A stretch of DNA of 64,000 nt from Hyphococcus sp. (GTDB taxonomy: Bacteria > Pseudomonadota > Alphaproteobacteria > Caulobacterales > Parvularculaceae): NCBI GenBank assembly GCA_028289605.1, contig JANQON010000012.1, positions 186,001 to 250,000 of the forward strand, given 5' to 3'. The notes beneath the pieces are model-generated. The model worked only from the letters and a program-made list of their open reading frames with translations, was not told where the DNA came from and made no database searches. Positions 42,769-52,717 of the stretch are shown here, one piece after another (positions within the stretch are counted from its first letter, which is position 1; each line of letters starts with the position of its first letter). A program made the translations under genes and the position numbers.

Positions 42769-43329
42769 CTAGTTCTTGTCTATCCGCCTTCCGTCGGGGG
42801 AGGATCCGTTCAGCGGCGTTGTTCGACGCGGCGGACGGGCGGTTGGACGCGCCGGCGGCGGCGAAGCCTGCGGCGGCGGCGCAGCAGGCGGCGCAATGGG
42901 CGGAGCGGCCCCGATGCCCCCGCCTCCACGGCCGCGCCGGTCGTAATGGCGACGGCTGCGTCCGTAATAGTAGCGATCATAGTAGTAGGGATTGCGGTAG
43001 CCGCCTCGATAGTGGAGCCCATAGGCGTAGCCGAATTGCGGCCGCCAATAGCCGTAATGGCCGCGCCAGGCGCCGCTGTAAGCGTAGGCCGATCCGGTCG
43101 GCCGCGCCGCGGGATAAGCGTCGGCGAAACACACGCTGGCCCGCTCCTCGCAAACCATGCGGCATTGTCGCTGCGGGTCGCCGTCAAGCGGCCCGGCCGC
43201 AACCGTCTCGCATTGCTGGTAACAGGCGCCCGCCGCCTCGTCGCATGCGCGGAACGCCGTTTCGTAAGGGTAAACGCAACCTGCCGCGATAAGCGCGCCG
43301 CCCGCGAGGACGGCAGTTCTCCAGACCAT
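42769..43329 (-). CDS. Hypothetical lipoprotein with Cys-rich head, Tyr/Gly/Arg-rich middle and Pro-rich tail
   Basis: Lipobox ALIAAGC; six Cys within CDEAAGACYQQCETVAAG..CRMVCEERASVC; low-complexity RGGYRNPYYYDRYYYGRSRRHYDRRGRGGGG. Confidence 0.7.
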   Translation of the reverse strand: MVWRTAVLAGGALIAAGCVYPYETAFRACDEAAGACYQQCETVAAGPLDGDPQRQCRMVCEERASVCFADAYPAARPTGSAYAYSGAWRGHYGYWRPQFGYAYGLHYRGGYRNPYYYDRYYYGRSRRHYDRRGRGGGGIGAAPPIAPPAAPPPQASPPPARPTARPPRRTTPLNGSSPDGRRIDKN

Positions 43330-43383
43330 AGGCCCCTCGTATCGTCGCCCCCCGGCGACAGAAGAGAGGGTAGCCCGACCGGG

Positions 43384-43421
43384 CCAAAAAGCAAACGCCG
43401 CGCGAAATCCGCGCGGCGTTC
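43384..43421 (-). terminator. Intrinsic terminator downstream of rpmF
   Basis: Minus-strand AACGCCGCGCGGATTTCGCGCGGCGTTTGCTTTTTGG. Confidence 0.75.
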
Positions 43422-43450
43422 AAGCCGGTTCCGGGGATTGGCGCGACGCC

Positions 43451-43633
43451 CTAGTCGTCTTGGGGCTCCAGCACTTGGCGACCGCGGTATTTGCCGGTTT
43501 TCAGGTCGATATGGTGGGGTCGGCGCAGTTCGCCGGACTCTTTGTCTTCGATATAGGTCGCAGCGCCCAGTTTGTCGTGGCTGCGGCGCATGCCGCGCTT
43601 GGACGCGGTGATTTTACTCTTCGGGACGGCCAT
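43451..43633 (-). CDS. rpmF: 50S ribosomal protein L32
   Basis: [60 protein letters not shown]. Confidence 0.99.
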   Translation of the reverse strand: MAVPKSKITASKRGMRRSHDKLGAATYIEDKESGELRRPHHIDLKTGKYRGRQVLEPQDD

Positions 43634-43807
43634 GTGAGACGCCTTTCAAATCCTCTCGCGCGCCGGTCAATGGGCGCAGCGCTGTTCAGAGCGGCGTGCT
43701 CTAAGCCATCAGGACAGGCTTTTCAAGGCCGAAATCAGGAAAACGCCTCGAGAAAGGCCGGATTCCGCTCCGTCGCCGGACGGGGCCGGGCGTCGCGTTC
43801 AAACAGC

Positions 43808-44092
43808 TCAGGAATGCAGCCGGGAGCGATGGGTGGCCAGGTATTCACGCGCCTGACGCTGCGCCTCGGCGACCTCTTCGGCGGACATTTCGTTGGCCAG
43901 CTCCGCGCGATAGGCCCGCGCCTCGAGATTGCCCTGCATCGCTGCGAGGTTGAACCATTTGTGCGCCGTGACGAGATCAAACTCGCCGGTCTCCGCGCCA
44001 GTCGAAGCCGCCAGCCCCAACCGATACATTTCTTCGCCGCTCAAAATCGGCTCGGCGTCTTCAACGGCTTTCGCTGAGAAAGTCATGGTCAT
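43808..44092 (-). CDS. Small Sel1-repeat-like protein
   Basis: YRLGLAASTGAETGEFDLVTAHKWFNLAAMQGNLEARAYRAELANEMSAEEVAEAQRQAREYL; start trimmed to ATG 44092. Confidence 0.75.
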   Translation of the reverse strand: MTMTFSAKAVEDAEPILSGEEMYRLGLAASTGAETGEFDLVTAHKWFNLAAMQGNLEARAYRAELANEMSAEEVAEAQRQAREYLATHRSRLHS

Positions 44093-44287
44093 TCTTGCGC
44101 CCCTTGCTTGAAAAGCCCCTGCTGTCTTCTCCGCCGCGCCGTCGCAGCGAGAGGTTAACCATGACAAGGATGAAAGGAAGCAGAATAATATCGGGTTAAC
44201 GACGCCTTATCACTTCGTTTACGAAGCAATAAGATTTCGTTAACCGCACATGTCTTTCGTCAGTATGCGACTTTTCTTTGCGAATGC

Positions 44288-44701
44288 CTAGTTAATGTCG
44301 GCGTCTGCGACTTTCTCGAGCTTCTGAAAATCGCTCATCCCGCAAGAACCGACCGTAAAGCCCGACGAATTGTCGACGACGCGAATAATTTCACCGCGGC
44401 ATAAGCTCGACAACGATGTCGTGTATTCAAGGCGGTTAAATGTCGAGTCAGCGCCGTTGCAGCTCGAAGAGAGCTCTGCAAGATAGTAATTATTGGACCC
44501 GACTTCGATCAGGAAGTTACGCTCATCAAGCGGCTTGATCTGATCAATCGCCCGCAACTGCAAACAATTCGTCACGTCGCCGGTCTTTTCGAACTCAGCG
44601 AGCTTCGCCGCTGTTGCTTCGCTGATTTCGTAGCCGCCACCCGTGGCGCAGGCCGTCACGGCCGCCGCGGCCGTCGCCAGAAAAAACGCTCTTTCAATCA
44701 T
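44288..44701 (-). CDS. Small secreted lipoprotein (DUF6491-like)
   Basis: MIERAFFLATAAAAVTACATGGG lipobox; DVTNCLQLRAIDQIKPLDERNFLIEVGSNNYYLAELSSSCNG; start trimmed to 44701. Confidence 0.75.
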   Translation of the reverse strand: MIERAFFLATAAAAVTACATGGGYEISEATAAKLAEFEKTGDVTNCLQLRAIDQIKPLDERNFLIEVGSNNYYLAELSSSCNGADSTFNRLEYTTSLSSLCRGEIIRVVDNSSGFTVGSCGMSDFQKLEKVADADIN

Positions 44702-44808
44702 GTGTCCCTCCATGCGCCCAAGCCGAGCGAAAGCGTAGGACTTTCGTATCGACGCCGCAACCGGCCTGACCGTCAATTGCGGCGTCGCCCATCACATCTG
44801 CGCGACAA

Positions 44809-45846
44809 TCAGAGCTGGTAACCAGGCGTCGAACCGGCGATTTCCTGCTCTTCGGCGCTCATTTCCGCTTCAACACCGCCAAATAACGGGGTCGACAGGT
44901 ACCGCTCGCCCGTATCCGGCAGCATGCAGAGGATTGTTGAGCCCTTGGCCGCCTTTTCCGCCGTCATCATGGCGCCCGCAAAGGTTGAGCCGCCGGAAAT
45001 GCCGGTGAAAATCCCCTCTTTCTGCGCCAGCGCCTGCGACCAGCGAATGCCGTCTTCGTGCGGGGTTTTGACAACTTCGTCGATGACATCATTGTCGACC
45101 GCTTCAGAGGTAATCAGCGGGATAAAGTCCGGGCTCCATCCCTGGATCGGGTGAGGCGTCCACGCCGGATGTGATCCAGCGGGGCTGCCGTCGGTGTTGC
45201 GCTCTTGTCCTTCGCCGCTGGACAGCATCGCCGCGCCCGGCGGTTCGCAGACAATGATCTTCGTGTCGGGGCTTTCCTTTTTCAACACGCGCGAAACGCC
45301 CGTCAGCGTGCCGCCGGTGCCGAACCCCGTCACCCAATAATCAAGCTTCTCGCCCTTAAAGGCTTCGACGATTTCAGGACCGGTTGTGCGTTCGTGCATG
45401 TCAGGGTTCGCCGCGTTTTCAAACTGGCGGGTCAAAAACCAACCGTGCTTTTCCGCAAGCTCTTTGGCCTTCTCCACCATCCCTGTGCCTTTTTCTTCCT
45501 TCGGCGTCAGGATGACTTTCGCGCCGAGAAAGCGCATCAGCTTTCGTCTTTCTACGGAGAATGTTTCCGCCATGGTGACGACTAGCGGATAACCCTTGGC
45601 TGCGCATACCATGGCGAGACCGATGCCGGTATTGCCTGAGGTCGCCTCAATCACCGTCTGTCCCGGTTTCAGGTCGCCGGATTTTTCCGCCGCTTCGATC
45701 ACGCCCAGCGCCAGGCGGTCTTTGACAGAGCCGAGCGGATTGAAGGCTTCGAATTTTACATAGAGATTGATCCCGTCGGGCGCGAGCCGGTTGATCCGGA
45801 TCACCGGCGTATTGCCGACCGTCCCAAGAATATTGTCGTGTTTCAT
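44809..45846 (-). CDS. cysK: Cysteine synthase
   Basis: ILGTVGNTPVIRINRL, FNPLGSVKDRLA, EATSGNTGIGLAMVCAAKGY, GFGTGGTLTGV; start trimmed to 45846. Confidence 0.95.
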   Translation of the reverse strand: MKHDNILGTVGNTPVIRINRLAPDGINLYVKFEAFNPLGSVKDRLALGVIEAAEKSGDLKPGQTVIEATSGNTGIGLAMVCAAKGYPLVVTMAETFSVERRKLMRFLGAKVILTPKEEKGTGMVEKAKELAEKHGWFLTRQFENAANPDMHERTTGPEIVEAFKGEKLDYWVTGFGTGGTLTGVSRVLKKESPDTKIIVCEPPGAAMLSSGEGQERNTDGSPAGSHPAWTPHPIQGWSPDFIPLITSEAVDNDVIDEVVKTPHEDGIRWSQALAQKEGIFTGISGGSTFAGAMMTAEKAAKGSTILCMLPDTGERYLSTPLFGGVEAEMSAEEQEIAGSTPGYQL

Positions 45847-45964
45847 GTGTCTCTCCAATAAACAAGGCGGTGTCTCTAGCGCTGAAGCGTTGTGCGCGTC
45901 CACTCACCCCATCGCACCAGAAAAGCGGTTCGCCGTGATCACGAGATTGCGAACAGCGCCGCGG

Positions 45965-47434
45965 CTACTCGACGCCCAGCTTTTTCTTCAGAATTTCATT
46001 GACCGCTTGCGGGTTCGCCTTGCCGCCCGAAGCTTTCATCACCTGACCGACAAACCAGCCCATGGTTTTCGGTTTTTCCTTGACCTGTTCGACCTGTTTC
46101 GGATTGGCCGCAATGATCTCATCGACGATGGCCTCAATGGCGCCCGTGTCGGTGACCTGTTTGAGGCCGCGTTTTTCAACGATATCCGCCGGATCGCCGT
46201 CTTCCTCGCCTTCAAAGATCAGGGCGAAGACGTCCTTGGCGATCTTTCCGGAAATGGTGCCGTCTTTGATCAGGTCGATCAGCGAGCCCAATTGCGATGC
46301 GCTGACCGGGGACGCGTCAACGTCTTTGCCCGCCTTGTTGAGCGCGCCGAACAATTCGCCCGTGACCCAGTTGGCGGCGAGCTTGCCGTCGCGGCCGCCG
46401 GCGACTTCTTCAAAGTAGGCGGCTTTTTCCTTGTCCGCCGCCAGCACCAGCGCGTCATAAGCGGAAAGCCCGTACTCGTCCATGAAGCGGTGCTTCTTCT
46501 GGTCCGGCAGCTCCGGCAGCGACGCCTTAATCTCGTCGACCCATTCCTGGGCGAAGGTCAGCGGCAACAGATCGGGGTCCGGGAAATAGCGATAGTCATG
46601 GGCGTCTTCTTTCGACCGCATGGTCCGGGTCTCGCCGGTCTTGGGATCGAACAGACGGGTTTCCTGATCGATCGTTCCGCCGTTTTCCAGGATTTCGATC
46701 TGGCGGCGGGCTTCATAGTCGATCACCTGGCGGGTAAAGCGGATCGAATTGACGTTTTTGGTTTCCGTACGCGTGCCGAAAGGCTCGCCCGGACGACGCA
46801 CGGAGACGTTGACGTCAGCGCGCATGGAGCCTTCTTCCATATTGCCGTCGCAGGTGCCGAGATACCGAACGATTGTGCGCACTTTGGAAAAGTACGCCGC
46901 GCCCTCCTCGGCTGATCGCATGTCGGGCTTGGAGACGATTTCCATCAGCGCGACGCCGGACCGGTTGAGATCGACATAGGATTCATTGGGCGCCAAGTCG
47001 TGAATCGACTTGCCCGCATCCTGCTCCAGATGCAGGCGCTCGATGCCGACGGTGATGGTCTCGCCGCCGTCAAGCTCAACTTCGATTTCGCCTTCCCCGA
47101 CGATCGGGTCCTTGTATTGGGAAATCTGATAGCCCTGGGGCAGATCAGGATAGAAATAGTTCTTTCGGTCGAACCGCGACCAGGTGTTGATTTTCGCGTT
47201 AAGCCCGAGCCCGGTGCGGATCGCCTGTTCCACGCAAAAGCGGTTGATAACGGGCAGCATTCCGGGCATCGCCGCGTCGACCAGCGAGACATTCTCATTG
47301 GGCCCTGCGCCATATTCAGCGCTGGCCCCGGAAAAGAGCTTTGATTTGGAGGCCACCTGCGCATGCACTTCGAGGCCCACCACGACTTCCCAGTCGCCGG
47401 TTGATCCCTGCAGCAGTTTGCGCGGTTCCGTCAT
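45965..47434 (-). CDS. gatB: Aspartyl/glutamyl-tRNA(Asn/Gln) amidotransferase subunit B
   Basis: [50 protein letters not shown]. Confidence 0.98.
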   Translation of the reverse strand: MTEPRKLLQGSTGDWEVVVGLEVHAQVASKSKLFSGASAEYGAGPNENVSLVDAAMPGMLPVINRFCVEQAIRTGLGLNAKINTWSRFDRKNYFYPDLPQGYQISQYKDPIVGEGEIEVELDGGETITVGIERLHLEQDAGKSIHDLAPNESYVDLNRSGVALMEIVSKPDMRSAEEGAAYFSKVRTIVRYLGTCDGNMEEGSMRADVNVSVRRPGEPFGTRTETKNVNSIRFTRQVIDYEARRQIEILENGGTIDQETRLFDPKTGETRTMRSKEDAHDYRYFPDPDLLPLTFAQEWVDEIKASLPELPDQKKHRFMDEYGLSAYDALVLAADKEKAAYFEEVAGGRDGKLAANWVTGELFGALNKAGKDVDASPVSASQLGSLIDLIKDGTISGKIAKDVFALIFEGEEDGDPADIVEKRGLKQVTDTGAIEAIVDEIIAANPKQVEQVKEKPKTMGWFVGQVMKASGGKANPQAVNEILKKKLGVE

Positions 47435-47591
47435 CGCTCAGTCCTTCGCTCGTGTTCGGAGGGATAAAGCCCATTGCGGACGCGCTGACAAGCGGCGCCT
47501 AACAAGAGCAGGCGCCAAAGCCGATTGCAGGCGTCGCCCAGCGCCGGTACCAGATCATTGTCTGTAGTCCTTACGCACCGGAGCTGCCCCC

Positions 47592-48923
47592 ATGATTCCC
47601 CTCGTCAGTGATACCGCCCAGCAAGACGACGGCCCGGTGACGCCGGCGCACCCCAAGCGATATGACATGCCGGCGCCAGCGCCGCTCGGGGATCTAGAAC
47701 TGTTCACCGCAGGGCACCCCTTCGACGCCTATCGCGAAATGCGCGACAGCGCGCCGGTCTGTTGGGTTGAAGAAAACTATCCATCTTTTCAGGGGCCCGG
47801 CTTCTGGGCGGTGACCCGCTACGACGATGTCCGCACCGTCGACCTCGATCCGGAGACGTTCTCGTCCCAGCGCGGCGGCATCAACATTTCCTACGGAGCG
47901 CCGGAAACCCGCCACCCGCAGCTCTTCGCTGCGGCCATGAACACGATGATTTGCCTCGATCAGCCGTTTCATTTGCCCTTGCGCCGCGAACACATGCCGT
48001 TCTTCACGCCGGCCTATACCCGATCCCTGCAACAGGCGGTGGAAACAAAAATCGACGCCCTGCTCGACAGTCTCGAAGACGAAGGCCCGACAGTCGACAT
48101 GGTCAAACAGTTCTCCGCAGAGCTCCCGCTCTACACATTGTGCGAAATGTTGGGCGTCGCGGAAGCGGACCGGCCGCGCCTCATCGAGTGGATGCATCAT
48201 CTGGAGCTCGCGCAGGACACGATCGCGCGCAAAAACCTCGGCGAAATCGATCCGGCGCAGATCATGGCGTTCATGACCGCCATGAACGAGCTCTTCGAAT
48301 ATGGGCGCGAGGTGCTTTATGAGCGTCGCAAGGCGCCGCGCGAGGATCTTCTCTCCGCCATCGCCAACGCCGCCGTCGAAGGCGAGCCTTTGTCAGAACC
48401 CTTCCTTGACGGCTCATGGCTGCTCATCGTCTTTGCGGGGAACGACACGACCCGCAATACGCTCTCCGGTACAATGAAATTGCTGACGGAATTTCCCGAT
48501 CAGAAACAAAAACTCATCGACGATCCCGACCTAACCCCGGGCATGGTCGACGAAGCGATCCGCATGGTTTCTCCGGTGATTTATATGCGGCGCACGGCAA
48601 CGCGGGATGCGGAAATCGCCGAGCAAAAAATCGCCGAGGGCGAAAAAGTCGTCATGTATTACGGCGCCGCCAATCGCGATTCTTCGGTCTTTGCCGATCC
48701 CGATCGCTTCGATATCGAGCGCGCCAATGCAAAGGACCATATCGCCTTCGGCATGGGTCCCCATGTGTGCCTCGGCAAGCGCACGGCCAACATGCAGCTC
48801 GATGCGGCGTATCGAAAAATCCTTGCGCGCTTTCCGAACATCACATGGACCGGCGACATTGACATTGCGCCGAACAACTTCGTCCATGCAATTTCCCGGT
48901 TAGAGGTCAGCCTCAACGGCTAA
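47592..48923 (+). CDS. Cytochrome P450
   Basis: I-helix FAGNDTTRNTL, ExxR-like region, heme loop FGMGPHVCLGKRTANMQL. Confidence 0.96.
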   Translation: MIPLVSDTAQQDDGPVTPAHPKRYDMPAPAPLGDLELFTAGHPFDAYREMRDSAPVCWVEENYPSFQGPGFWAVTRYDDVRTVDLDPETFSSQRGGINISYGAPETRHPQLFAAAMNTMICLDQPFHLPLRREHMPFFTPAYTRSLQQAVETKIDALLDSLEDEGPTVDMVKQFSAELPLYTLCEMLGVAEADRPRLIEWMHHLELAQDTIARKNLGEIDPAQIMAFMTAMNELFEYGREVLYERRKAPREDLLSAIANAAVEGEPLSEPFLDGSWLLIVFAGNDTTRNTLSGTMKLLTEFPDQKQKLIDDPDLTPGMVDEAIRMVSPVIYMRRTATRDAEIAEQKIAEGEKVVMYYGAANRDSSVFADPDRFDIERANAKDHIAFGMGPHVCLGKRTANMQLDAAYRKILARFPNITWTGDIDIAPNNFVHAISRLEVSLNG

Positions 48924-49697
48924 GCGACTACCCTCCGCCGTTTTTTCTCTCGCGAGCGCGCGGTCGATCACCCGGCGGACGGCGGCGTGGACGCGTCTGG
49001 GGTATTGTCCTTCAAGGTAATGCGTGCCGCCGGGAACGATGTCGAGCAATCCGCGCGAAACCTCGCTCAAGCTATCATAGAGCTTTTCTGAATTCGACCG
49101 CGGCACCATGCCGTCGAAGTCGCCGTGAATGACCTCAACCGGGCCGTGATAGCCTTTCAACCGGTCCAGCAGCGGGCCGATTTGCGCGCGTCGCCCGGCG
49201 ATTTCTGCACGGACTTTTTGCCACCGGTTCGGCACATATTCTTCAAAACGCGCGTCGCCGCCAATGCGCTCCAGCGTCTTGGCGTAATCGTGAGGTTCAT
49301 CGATGAGCGCGGCGCAGGTCAGAGCGCCTTTGACGGCGTCCGGAAAGTCAAGCGCCGCTTTCAGCGCAAGCTCGCCGCCGTAAGAGACGCCCATGGTGAC
49401 GACTTTCTTGTCGCCGAAGGCGCCGCCGGGGAGGAACGGTTTGATCGCCGCGACCTGTTCGTTGAAATCGGTCACCGCTTCCTTGTCGCCTTTCGCAAAA
49501 CCCGGCCGCGTGATGACGACTACGTCAATATCGGGCGGCGCGACGCGCAAAAAACGCTGATAAATAAATTTATTGCTCGGCGTGCCCGTGAAAACGAATA
49601 GCCGCCAGTCGCCCTGCGCCTCGGCGTGATAGGCGTCGAGCTTTACCGGCGTCGACAAAGGCGCTGTGTAGTATATCTCGTGATATTGCCGCGCCAT
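48900..49697 (-). CDS. Alpha/beta hydrolase
   Basis: Nucleophile elbow GVSYGGELAL, acid region VIHGDFDGMVP, terminal GGTHYLEGQYP. Confidence 0.85.
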   Translation of the reverse strand: MARQYHEIYYTAPLSTPVKLDAYHAEAQGDWRLFVFTGTPSNKFIYQRFLRVAPPDIDVVVITRPGFAKGDKEAVTDFNEQVAAIKPFLPGGAFGDKKVVTMGVSYGGELALKAALDFPDAVKGALTCAALIDEPHDYAKTLERIGGDARFEEYVPNRWQKVRAEIAGRRAQIGPLLDRLKGYHGPVEVIHGDFDGMVPRSNSEKLYDSLSEVSRGLLDIVPGGTHYLEGQYPRRVHAAVRRVIDRALAREKTAEGSRLAVEADL

Positions 49698-49858
49698 CTC
49701 GTCCTTCGGCTGGTTGGGACGACGGGATTATAGCCGGTTGTGCGTGTGGCTTGTCAAAACTTCTGATTGGTCGAGGCATATTCCGTCTCCCAGCCGCTCA
49801 TCCCGGCGAAAGCCCCGCCTGCCTCTTCAGTATGCGGCGGCAAACAAACCTATCATCA

Positions 49859-49985
49859 CCCGCTCATCCCGGAAGCCTCATTTTCCGACATCTTTGATGT
49901 CGTTGAAAATGGGCGCTATCCGGGATCCATGGCGGCAACCGCTCGTTCCGACTTCTGGATCCCCGCTTTCGCGGGGATGAGCGGG
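49859..49985. repeat. Mosaic intergenic repeat bounded by CCCGCTCATCCC / GGGATGAGCGGG
   Basis: 12-nt ends in inverted orientation; a further CCGCTCATCCCGGCGAAAGCC lies at 49794-49814. Confidence 0.7.
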
Positions 49986-50184
49986 AATGAGGTATTAGGA
50001 TTGCGGCAGTCTGAAAATTCCTACCCCCCAATTCGAAGTGGGCCGAAACCGAGGGGACCTGCGTTCGCAGCAATCCACACATAAGCAAGCCGACCGCGCC
50101 TGGGGGAGAAGATCGCGGCCGGCCTACGACGCCTGATCAAGAACGCGATCACACTGCGGCGTCATATCTTTTTAAAGAGCGTCT

Positions 50185-50562
50185 TTAGTGGCGCTTTTTG
50201 ATGACCACGCCGTGCTTGTTGCGGAATTGCTTGCTTTTATGAACGCCGTGGTGACGGAACCGGCGGTCATGAATTCCATGATGGCGGAAGCTGCGGTGAT
50301 GAAATCCACGCTTTCCGTAGTAGCCGCGGTGGAACCGGTGGCTGCGATGAAATCCGTGCCGGCCGTAATAGCCGCCGCGGTGAAACCCGCGCCGAGAGTG
50401 ATAGCGCACATCGGTGTAGAGATCCGCCGATAACGCCGCGCTGTCTTGGTATCCAAGTTCAATAACGGCGGGCGCCAGCGTTTTCGCCGACGCATTGGCC
50501 GGCGCAAAGAGAACGACGCCCGCAGCCGCTATCGCCGTAATCACGAAGGGTCGAATGGTCAT
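50185..50562 (-). CDS. Secreted His/Arg/Gly-rich hypothetical protein
   Basis: Signal peptide MTIRPFVITAIAAAGVVLFAPANASA and RRGFHRGGYYGRHGFHRSHRFHRGYYGKRGFHHRSFRHHGIHDRRFRHHGVHKSKQFRNKHG repeats; start trimmed to 50562. Confidence 0.75.
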   Translation of the reverse strand: MTIRPFVITAIAAAGVVLFAPANASAKTLAPAVIELGYQDSAALSADLYTDVRYHSRRGFHRGGYYGRHGFHRSHRFHRGYYGKRGFHHRSFRHHGIHDRRFRHHGVHKSKQFRNKHGVVIKKRH

Positions 50563-50666
50563 GCTCTGCTCCTTTTTCGTCTCTGGAGCAAAGATGCGGG
50601 TCCCGCCGCTCACGTTCAAACAACAAGCGCGTTATGAGTGTTTCGGTTTTCCGTGAACGCCTAAGG

Positions 50667-50821
50667 GCGTGATGCAAAAAATCCGCATCACTCCGCCTTT
50701 CGTGACAACCATTTCTTCATCCTGAGGAGCAAGCCGAGGGCTTGCGTCTCGAAGGACGAAGAAATGGGTGATTTGAATTCAAATCACCAGAATAAAGTGA
50801 TGCGGATTCTTTGAATCACGC
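50667..50821. repeat. MITE-like element with 26-nt terminal inverted repeats
   Basis: GCGTGATGCAAAAAATCCGCATCACT (50667-50692) versus AGTGATGCGGATTCTTTGAATCACGC (50796-50821): 24/26 inverted match; inner perfect palindrome GGTGATTTGAATTCAAATCACC. Confidence 0.75.
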
Positions 50822-50822
50822 T

Positions 50823-52301
50823 CTACGCCCACCACGTCTCCGGCGTCGCGGTAAAGCCCGCTGCCTGCTCAAGGGCGTACATGCCTTTGAACATGGTCTC
50901 TTCGTCAAACGGTTTGGCGAGCAATTGCAGGCCCAGCGGCAGGCCCTGCTTGTCGAGACCCGCCGGCACGGAGGCGCCGGGCAGGCCTGCAAGGTTGGCC
51001 GTCACGGTGAAGACATCGTTCAGATACATCTGCACCGGATCTTTCATCTTGTCGCCGAGTGCGAACGCCGCCGACGGCGCGGACGGCGTCAGAATCAGAT
51101 CCACCGACTTGTACGCTTCAAGAAGTTCATCAAAAATCCGCTTACGCACCTTTTGCGCGCGCAGGTAATAGGCATCGTAATACCCGGCCGAAAGAACATA
51201 GGTGCCGATCAGCACCCGGCGCTTCACCTCGTCTCCAAAGCCTTCGGCCCGCGTTTCCTCATACATCGACAGGATGTCGGAATAGTCTTTCGCGCGATGG
51301 CCGTATTTCACGCCGTCATAGCGGGCGAGATTGGACGAGGCTTCCGCCGGGGCGACGATGTAATAGACCGGCAGCGCGTATTTCGTCAGCGGCAGCGAAA
51401 TATCGACAATCTCGCAGCCCGCGTCCTTCATCCATTCGATGCCCTGCGCCCACAGGGTCTCGATTTCCGCCGGCATGCCGTCGAGACGGTATTCCTTCGG
51501 CACCCCGATCTTCAGCCCCTTGACCGATTGGCCGAGCGCGGCTTCGTAATCGGGCACAGGCGCATCGATCGATGTTGAATCTTTCGGATCATGGCCGGCC
51601 ATAGACTTCAACATGACCGCGGCGTCGCGCACGTCCCGGGTAATGGGCCCGGCCTGATCCAGTGACGACGCGAACGCGACAATGCCCCAGCGCGAGACGC
51701 GGCCATAGGTTGGTTTGACGCCCACGGTCGCGGTGAGCGAGGCCGGCTGGCGGATCGACCCGCCGGTGTCCGTCGCTGTGGCGCCGGCGCAAAGCCGCGC
51801 GGAAACGGACGCAGACGAGCCCCCAGACGAGCCGCCCGGCGAGAGCTTGGCGTCGGAGCCTTCCGCCCGCCACGGATTGATCACCGGCCCGTAAAAGCTC
51901 GTTTCGTTGGACGAGCCCATAGCGAACTCGTCCATGTTGAGTTTGCCGAGCATCACCGCGCCGTCGCGCCAGAGCTGGCTCGTGACGGTCGACTCATACT
52001 TGGGATGAAAGCCGTCGAGAATGTGCGAGCCGGCGGTCGTCAGCACATCTTCCGTACAGAACAGGTCCTTGATCCCGAGGGGAACGCCTTCGAGCGCTCC
52101 GCCCTCGCCGCGGCCGAGTTTGTCGTCGGACGCTTTCGCCATGTTGCGGGCCTTGTCCGCGGTCACAGACACAAACGCGTTGAGATCGCCGGCGGCGTCA
52201 ATGCGGGACAGATAGGCGTCCGTCGCTTCCAGGGAGGAAACAGACTTCGCCTTCAGCGCGTCGCGCAATGCGGCGAGGGAAAGATCGGCGGGATTGGTCA
52301 T
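50823..52301 (-). CDS. gatA: Aspartyl/glutamyl-tRNA(Asn/Gln) amidotransferase subunit A
   Basis: Amidase signature [34 protein letters not shown]. Confidence 0.98.
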   Translation of the reverse strand: MTNPADLSLAALRDALKAKSVSSLEATDAYLSRIDAAGDLNAFVSVTADKARNMAKASDDKLGRGEGGALEGVPLGIKDLFCTEDVLTTAGSHILDGFHPKYESTVTSQLWRDGAVMLGKLNMDEFAMGSSNETSFYGPVINPWRAEGSDAKLSPGGSSGGSSASVSARLCAGATATDTGGSIRQPASLTATVGVKPTYGRVSRWGIVAFASSLDQAGPITRDVRDAAVMLKSMAGHDPKDSTSIDAPVPDYEAALGQSVKGLKIGVPKEYRLDGMPAEIETLWAQGIEWMKDAGCEIVDISLPLTKYALPVYYIVAPAEASSNLARYDGVKYGHRAKDYSDILSMYEETRAEGFGDEVKRRVLIGTYVLSAGYYDAYYLRAQKVRKRIFDELLEAYKSVDLILTPSAPSAAFALGDKMKDPVQMYLNDVFTVTANLAGLPGASVPAGLDKQGLPLGLQLLAKPFDEETMFKGMYALEQAAGFTATPETWWA

Positions 52302-52601
52302 TTACTCCACCACCTTCGGCACGACGAAAAAATTGTCTTCCGACTTCGGCGCATTCGCGACGACGCGGTCGGGCTGCCCGCCGCCGGTCGGCCCCTCTTG
52401 GAGGACGTCGTCGCGCATCGGCAGCGACACGTCGACGGTCGACGCCATCGCCTCGACCCCTTCGATGTCGACTTCGTTCAACTGTTCGATCCAATCGAGG
52501 ATGCCGGACAGCTCCTGGGCCAGCGGCTCAAGACGCTGTTCGGGCTCCGCGATGCGGGCGAGACGGGCGACCTTGCGGACAGTTTCTTTATCGATGCTCA
52601 T
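52302..52601 (-). CDS. gatC: Aspartyl/glutamyl-tRNA(Asn/Gln) amidotransferase subunit C
   Basis: VRKVARLARIAEPEQRLEPLAQELSGILDWIEQLNEVDIEGVEAMAS; adjacent to gatA. Confidence 0.97.
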   Translation of the reverse strand: MSIDKETVRKVARLARIAEPEQRLEPLAQELSGILDWIEQLNEVDIEGVEAMASTVDVSLPMRDDVLQEGPTGGGQPDRVVANAPKSEDNFFVVPKVVE

Positions 52602-52717
52602 GAGGCGCGGCTTTCATTAATCGGCGCTGGCCTATCAACGGGCGCCCGCCGGCGCAAGAGGCGTGTCCGCCGCGACGCCGTCCGGGCCCTTGACCGACCA
52701 TGATATCCTGCCGCCCC

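Noticed and set aside
45767-46915. 382-aa plus-strand ORF antisense to gatB/cysK
   Set aside because: Spans the gatB coding region and the cysK N-terminus; no domain recognised.
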